Shown here one piece after another: positions 60,923 to 64,000 of a stretch of DNA of 64,000 bases (the first letter of the stretch is position 1; the number at the start of each line of letters is the position of its first letter). Source of the stretch: Aquibacillus albus (lineage in GTDB: Bacteria; Bacillota; Bacilli; Bacillales; Amphibacillaceae); NCBI RefSeq assembly GCF_016908325.1, contig NZ_JAFBDR010000004.1, positions 124,001-188,000 of the forward strand, given 5' to 3'. The position numbers were made by a program, and so were the translations under genes. Below the pieces are notes generated by a model. It was not told the DNA's origin and searched no databases. It saw only the letters and a program-made list of their open reading frames with translations.

Positions 60923-61725
60923 TGACTAACCAAATACCTCCTAAACCAAAAAAGCAATCTACATTCGTGAAAAGAATGCTTATCGCAATAGTGCTTATCG
61001 CGATATACACTTGGACCATTGCCAGTGCTCAAGCTAGAATTGATTGGGGCAAAATTTTCAGCATTCGCACCGTTGAAAACTTTGATCGAATCATTCCTAA
61101 ATTTTTTGATCCTGCCTTTGCCGAAACTGGTACCATCATGGAAAAAATGATTGAAACGATTTTCATCGCTTATACAGGATCATTAGCGGCAGCGGTGATC
61201 GCTGTCCCAATCGCATTCTTATGTGCATCAAACATTGTACGAAATAAATTTTTAAACAATGTTGGCCTATGGATTCTAGGTGCTGTTCGTGCATTTCCAG
61301 AGATCATACTAGCTATTATTTTTGTTGCAGCAGTCGGACCTAATCCTTTTGCCGGTGTACTCGCGATTGCTATTGGTTCAACAGGGATGCTTGGAAAACT
61401 CTATTCTGAGGTTATTGAAGGCATTGATATGCATGTAGTTGAGGCTCTAGAAGCTAGCGGGGCCAACAAAACCCAAATATTCTTTTACGGTATTATGCCA
61501 CAGGTCCTACCGGAATTTTTATCATACGCCATTTATCGTTTTGAAATAGATGTGCGTGCATCTTCTGTCCTCGGTATTGTTGGCGCAGGTGGTATTGGTA
61601 CACTAATTACCTTTGCTTACTTGAACCGTAACTGGGAAGAAGTCGGAATGATACTATTAGCAATCATTGTCGTTGTAACAATCATCGACCAAATTTCCGG
61701 ATACATCAGAAGACGCCTTGTTTAA
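60922..61725 (+). CDS. phnE: Phosphonate ABC transporter permease 2
   Basis: The 267-residue paralogue of the preceding permease has the same layout: EAA-type loop GIDMHVVEALEASGANKTQI and SSVLGIVGAGGIGTLI. Paired PhnE subunits are usual in Bacillales phosphonate-type importers. The ATG overlaps the preceding stop by one base. A terminator follows at once. Confidence 0.95.
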   Translation: MTNQIPPKPKKQSTFVKRMLIAIVLIAIYTWTIASAQARIDWGKIFSIRTVENFDRIIPKFFDPAFAETGTIMEKMIETIFIAYTGSLAAAVIAVPIAFLCASNIVRNKFLNNVGLWILGAVRAFPEIILAIIFVAAVGPNPFAGVLAIAIGSTGMLGKLYSEVIEGIDMHVVEALEASGANKTQIFFYGIMPQVLPEFLSYAIYRFEIDVRASSVLGIVGAGGIGTLITFAYLNRNWEEVGMILLAIIVVVTIIDQISGYIRRRLV

Positions 61726-61733
61726 AAATTTGT

Positions 61734-61768
61734 TTGACCACTTCACACAATAGGAAGTGGTCTTTTTT
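61734..61768 (+). terminator. phn operon terminator
   Basis: GACCACTTC, ACACAATAG, GAAGTGGTC and TTTTTT make a perfect 9-bp hairpin with T run, 10 bases after the last permease gene. Confidence 0.92.
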
Positions 61769-61778
61769 ATGTTTAGTA

Positions 61779-61798
61779 AAAGGGGTCTGACCCCTTTT
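61779..61798. repeat. AAGGGGTCTGACCCCTT palindrome
   Basis: A compact near-perfect palindrome downstream of the phn terminator. Related sequences lie at 26568-26583 and about 27740-27772 (AGTCAGACCC). They recur at gene ends and are probably a dispersed short repeat. Confidence 0.55.
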
Positions 61799-61878
61799 GG
61801 ATGATTTTACCAATCGGCAAATCACTTCCTTAATATTTAATATTCGTTTAACATATTTATTTAGATAGACGAAATAAT

Positions 61879-63123
61879 TTGAAAGAAGTGATTAGTATCA
61901 AAAAAGAAACCACGAAACAAAACCTTTGGATTATGTGGTTTGCTAACTTTTTTATTGCGGGAAGTATTACGATGGTCCTCCCGTTTTTATCTCTATATAT
62001 CGAAACGCTTGGAAACTTTTCTGATAAATATGTACAAAACTGGTCGGGAATAACCTTTGGTGTTACATTCGTTGCAGCTTTTATCTTTTCTCCAATATGG
62101 GGAAAGCTCGGAGATCGTTATGGTAGGAAGCACATCCTTATTATTTCCGCCTGTGGATTAGGTTTATCAGTATTCTTAATGGGTTTTGTAACTTCGGTAT
62201 GGCAATTATTTACCTTACGTTTGTTTATGGGAGTATTCACTGGTTTTATTTCCATTTCACAGGCACTTATCTCCACACAAACGCCAAAGCACATGGCAGG
62301 GAGAGTGTTAGGAACCCTTCAAACTGGAACGGTAACAGGTACCTTAATGGGACCCCTTCTTGGCGGTGTTATGGCTGATGCATTAGGATATGCAACTTCC
62401 TTTAAATGGCTCTCTGTTATTCTATTTATAACTGCAATTTTAGTATTTATAGGAATTCACGAATATACGTTACCAGCAGAAAGTCATGAAAAGACAGCTT
62501 ATTCGAGCAAGGAAGTGCTTTTCCATATTGTGAAAAATCCGATGCTTTTCATGGTGATGCTTGTATCCATGTTTATCCAAATAGCCCATTTTAGCATTCA
62601 ACCCATTTTATCTTTATACGTTGCAGAATTACATGGACCAGTGAACGTAGCCTTGTTTTCAGGAATTGCTTTTTCTGCAGCTGGGTTAGGAAATTTGTTA
62701 ATGACCAAAAAATGGGGAGACATAGGAGATAAATTTGGTTATATAAAAGTATTAATTGCGCTACTTTTTATGGCTGCTCTATTTTACTTTCCTGGAGCAT
62801 TCGTCACAAATATTTGGCAGCTTGTCATACTTCGGTTTTTACTAGGAGCTGCAATTGGCGGTATTATCCCTGTTCGAATCGCTTATATTCGTCAAGAAGC
62901 TCCGGTTGCAATGCAAGGAGAGGTACTTGGCTATAATACAAGTATCCGTTTTTTTGGTAATATCATTGGTCCAGTCATGGGTGGTGCTCTTGCTGGTTAC
63001 TTTGGTTTTGCCTCCGTTTTTTTCGTGACCAGTATACTATTGTTGATGTGTTCGATTGCCTTATTAGGTGCTAGACTACGACAATCAAAATCAGCTTGTG
63101 ACCACTCTATGGTGAAGCATTAG
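61879..63123 (+). CDS. MFS transporter, probable drug exporter
   Basis: The 414-residue protein has 12 membrane segments and the MFS loop 2-3 motif GKLGDRYGRKHILI near residue 72. RLFMGVFTGFISISQALIST and GTVTGTLMGPLLGGVMADAL with the antiporter motif C glycines follow. The second half repeats the pattern (KWGDIGDKFGYIKVLI). It resembles Bacillus multidrug MFS proteins. The start is odd: the TTG at 61879 has no ribosome site. AAAGAAGTGA stands correctly spaced before an ATC (61897), where an ATG would be expected. It is a single gene. Confidence 0.9.
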   Translation: MKEVISIKKETTKQNLWIMWFANFFIAGSITMVLPFLSLYIETLGNFSDKYVQNWSGITFGVTFVAAFIFSPIWGKLGDRYGRKHILIISACGLGLSVFLMGFVTSVWQLFTLRLFMGVFTGFISISQALISTQTPKHMAGRVLGTLQTGTVTGTLMGPLLGGVMADALGYATSFKWLSVILFITAILVFIGIHEYTLPAESHEKTAYSSKEVLFHIVKNPMLFMVMLVSMFIQIAHFSIQPILSLYVAELHGPVNVALFSGIAFSAAGLGNLLMTKKWGDIGDKFGYIKVLIALLFMAALFYFPGAFVTNIWQLVILRFLLGAAIGGIIPVRIAYIRQEAPVAMQGEVLGYNTSIRFFGNIIGPVMGGALAGYFGFASVFFVTSILLLMCSIALLGARLRQSKSACDHSMVKH

Positions 63124-63155
63124 GTTTTCCCTTTTTGCTTCACCATTTTTCTTAT
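63110..63155. terminator. Terminator between MFS and permease genes
   Basis: ATGGTGAAGC, a loop of about 18 bases, GCTTCACCAT and TTTTTC form a perfect 10-bp hairpin that overlaps the end of the MFS gene. It serves the plus strand and may also help the convergent permease. Confidence 0.85.
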
Positions 63156-63177
63156 GTTCGTGGCTAGCCAAGTTTAT

Positions 63178-64000
63178 TTATCGACTAGATGATTCATCTA
63201 CTTTCCATAATTGTTCTAAGGTAATAACTAGCGCTGTTCCAATCAGAAGACCATTACTTGCTAGATTTTGTACGACTGCAGGTAGTTCCGAAAAAACCTC
63301 TACCGGTAAGAACATCGTACTAATCCCAAACAAATAAGAAACACCGACAATGGTTACTTTTCTTGAATCAAGTGGTTCGATTGTCACATTATTAATGGCT
63401 AGTCCCACTAATTGAACAAAGGTTGCCATTAACGTAGCGTTGGCAATTGGTGCTGGAATCGTTGAAATAAACGACACGATTGGCGGAAAGAAAGCTATAC
63501 CAATTAACACTAACGACGCATAGATAAAAGGCATTTTACGCTTTTGTCCAGTTAATTTGATAAATCCCGCTGGTGTTGCCAAAGGTACATTTGCAAGTGC
63601 CGAAAACATACCTGTTAAACCGTGATTAATCCCTGAAAATATGCTCCCTCGATTTATTTGTTGTTGATTGTATCGAGGTTTGTCATAAATGGACTGACTA
63701 ACAGCTACGACAGATGCAACAAGGTTCGATAATAAAACGATAGATGTAACAAATGCAATAGGAATAATGCTAATATCAAATTGTGGCATACCAAATGCAA
63801 ACCATTCTGGAAACGAAACGATGGGTACAGTTGCGTCACTTTTTGCCCCATCTTTAACTAAAACAAAAGAGATCCAACCTACCATTATTCCAATTAACAC
63901 ACCATAATTTCGTAGCCAGCCCTTAGCAAAAATGGAAAGCCCAAGCACAATAATGAAAGTCATAAATGCAAGTAGACTATCTATCAACTGAATAGATTCA
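63178..64000 (-). CDS. NCS2-family purine/xanthine-type permease (5' end beyond window)
   Basis: The visible 274 residues are the C-terminal part of a nucleobase-cation symporter 2 permease. The segments GSIFSGINHGLTGMFSALAN and VPLATPAGFIKLTGQKRKMP match the conserved TM8-TM9 region, and PAPIANATLMATFVQLVG is further support. The frame stays open to the right edge, so the N-terminus is missing. It probably takes up xanthine or a related purine by proton or sodium symport. No regulator is visible. Confidence 0.85.
   Translation of the reverse strand, partial: ESIQLIDSLLAFMTFIIVLGLSIFAKGWLRNYGVLIGIMVGWISFVLVKDGAKSDATVPIVSFPEWFAFGMPQFDISIIPIAFVTSIVLLSNLVASVVAVSQSIYDKPRYNQQQINRGSIFSGINHGLTGMFSALANVPLATPAGFIKLTGQKRKMPFIYASLVLIGIAFFPPIVSFISTIPAPIANATLMATFVQLVGLAINNVTIEPLDSRKVTIVGVSYLFGISTMFLPVEVFSELPAVVQNLASNGLLIGTALVITLEQLWKVDESSSR

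Noticed and set aside
1-64000. tRNA or rRNA genes
   Set aside because: No cloverleaf with a TTCGANTC-type arm and no rRNA-like tract was recognised.

Overview
The window looks like chromosomal DNA of a low-GC Gram-positive bacterium of the Bacillaceae. Its genes carry strong GGAGG-type ribosome sites with several TTG or GTG starts. It has a tryptophan operon behind T-box leaders, CcpA-like cre sites, LysM/3D cell-wall proteins, a HelD helicase and a WapA-type YD-repeat toxin. Gene content and repeat families fit halotolerant genera such as Oceanobacillus, Virgibacillus or Lentibacillus, but I cannot assign a species.

Layout. Positions 1-4062 hold the start of a trp operon (trpE-trpG-trpD-trpC, minus strand), transcribed from a good sigma-A promoter through two tandem T-box riboswitches with UGG (Trp) specifiers. 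Positions 4160-4730 are repeat DNA: a 51-bp tandem array between oppositely oriented copies of a dispersed GC-richer element. Positions 4757-11688 hold housekeeping and stress genes: a permuted papain-like hydrolase, a DEAD-box helicase, a stand-alone DHQ synthase II C-terminal domain protein, a LysM-3D wall protein, catalase and a 5'-nucleotidase. Positions 12092-18230 are a Leloir operon galK-galE-galT-galM with a ROK repressor on the other strand; the same AT-rich palindrome lies in front of both units. Positions 18384-28019 hold oxidoreductases, adenine deaminase, a HAD phosphatase, methylmalonate-semialdehyde dehydrogenase, a ring-cleavage dioxygenase and a 7Fe ferredoxin. Around 29150-29660 lies a collapsed carbohydrate locus (cre sites, a 23-codon signal peptide, the tail of a GH2 beta-mannosidase). 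Then come an AraC regulator divergent from a Gfo/Idh dehydrogenase and a sugar isomerase, a BCCT transporter, HelD and an LLM flavin oxidoreductase.

The most unusual part is 39485-54330. A 2650-residue secreted YD-repeat/Rhs (WapA-like) protein ends in a GIY-YIG nuclease tip and is followed by an Imm26-like immunity gene. Beyond it lie two more toxin-tip/immunity pairs without any Rhs core. The modules share one gene order: serine recombinase, toxin tip, immunity gene, then a convergent XRE regulator. Recombinase and regulator are divergent around a 28-bp dyad. The third module is inverted and is flanked by 20-bp direct repeats (19/20 identical) made of that dyad, as expected for a circular cassette integrated by site-specific recombination. 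An IS110-family element with a candidate bridge RNA sits inside the second module. I read this as a recombinase-borne system that stores or swaps toxin tips; the mobility is inference.

Positions 54501-61725 hold a heterodimeric ABC exporter with one degenerate ATP site and a phnD-phnC-phnE-phnE phosphonate-type importer. The window ends with an MFS transporter and a truncated NCS2 purine/xanthine-type permease. No rRNA, tRNA or CRISPR array was seen.
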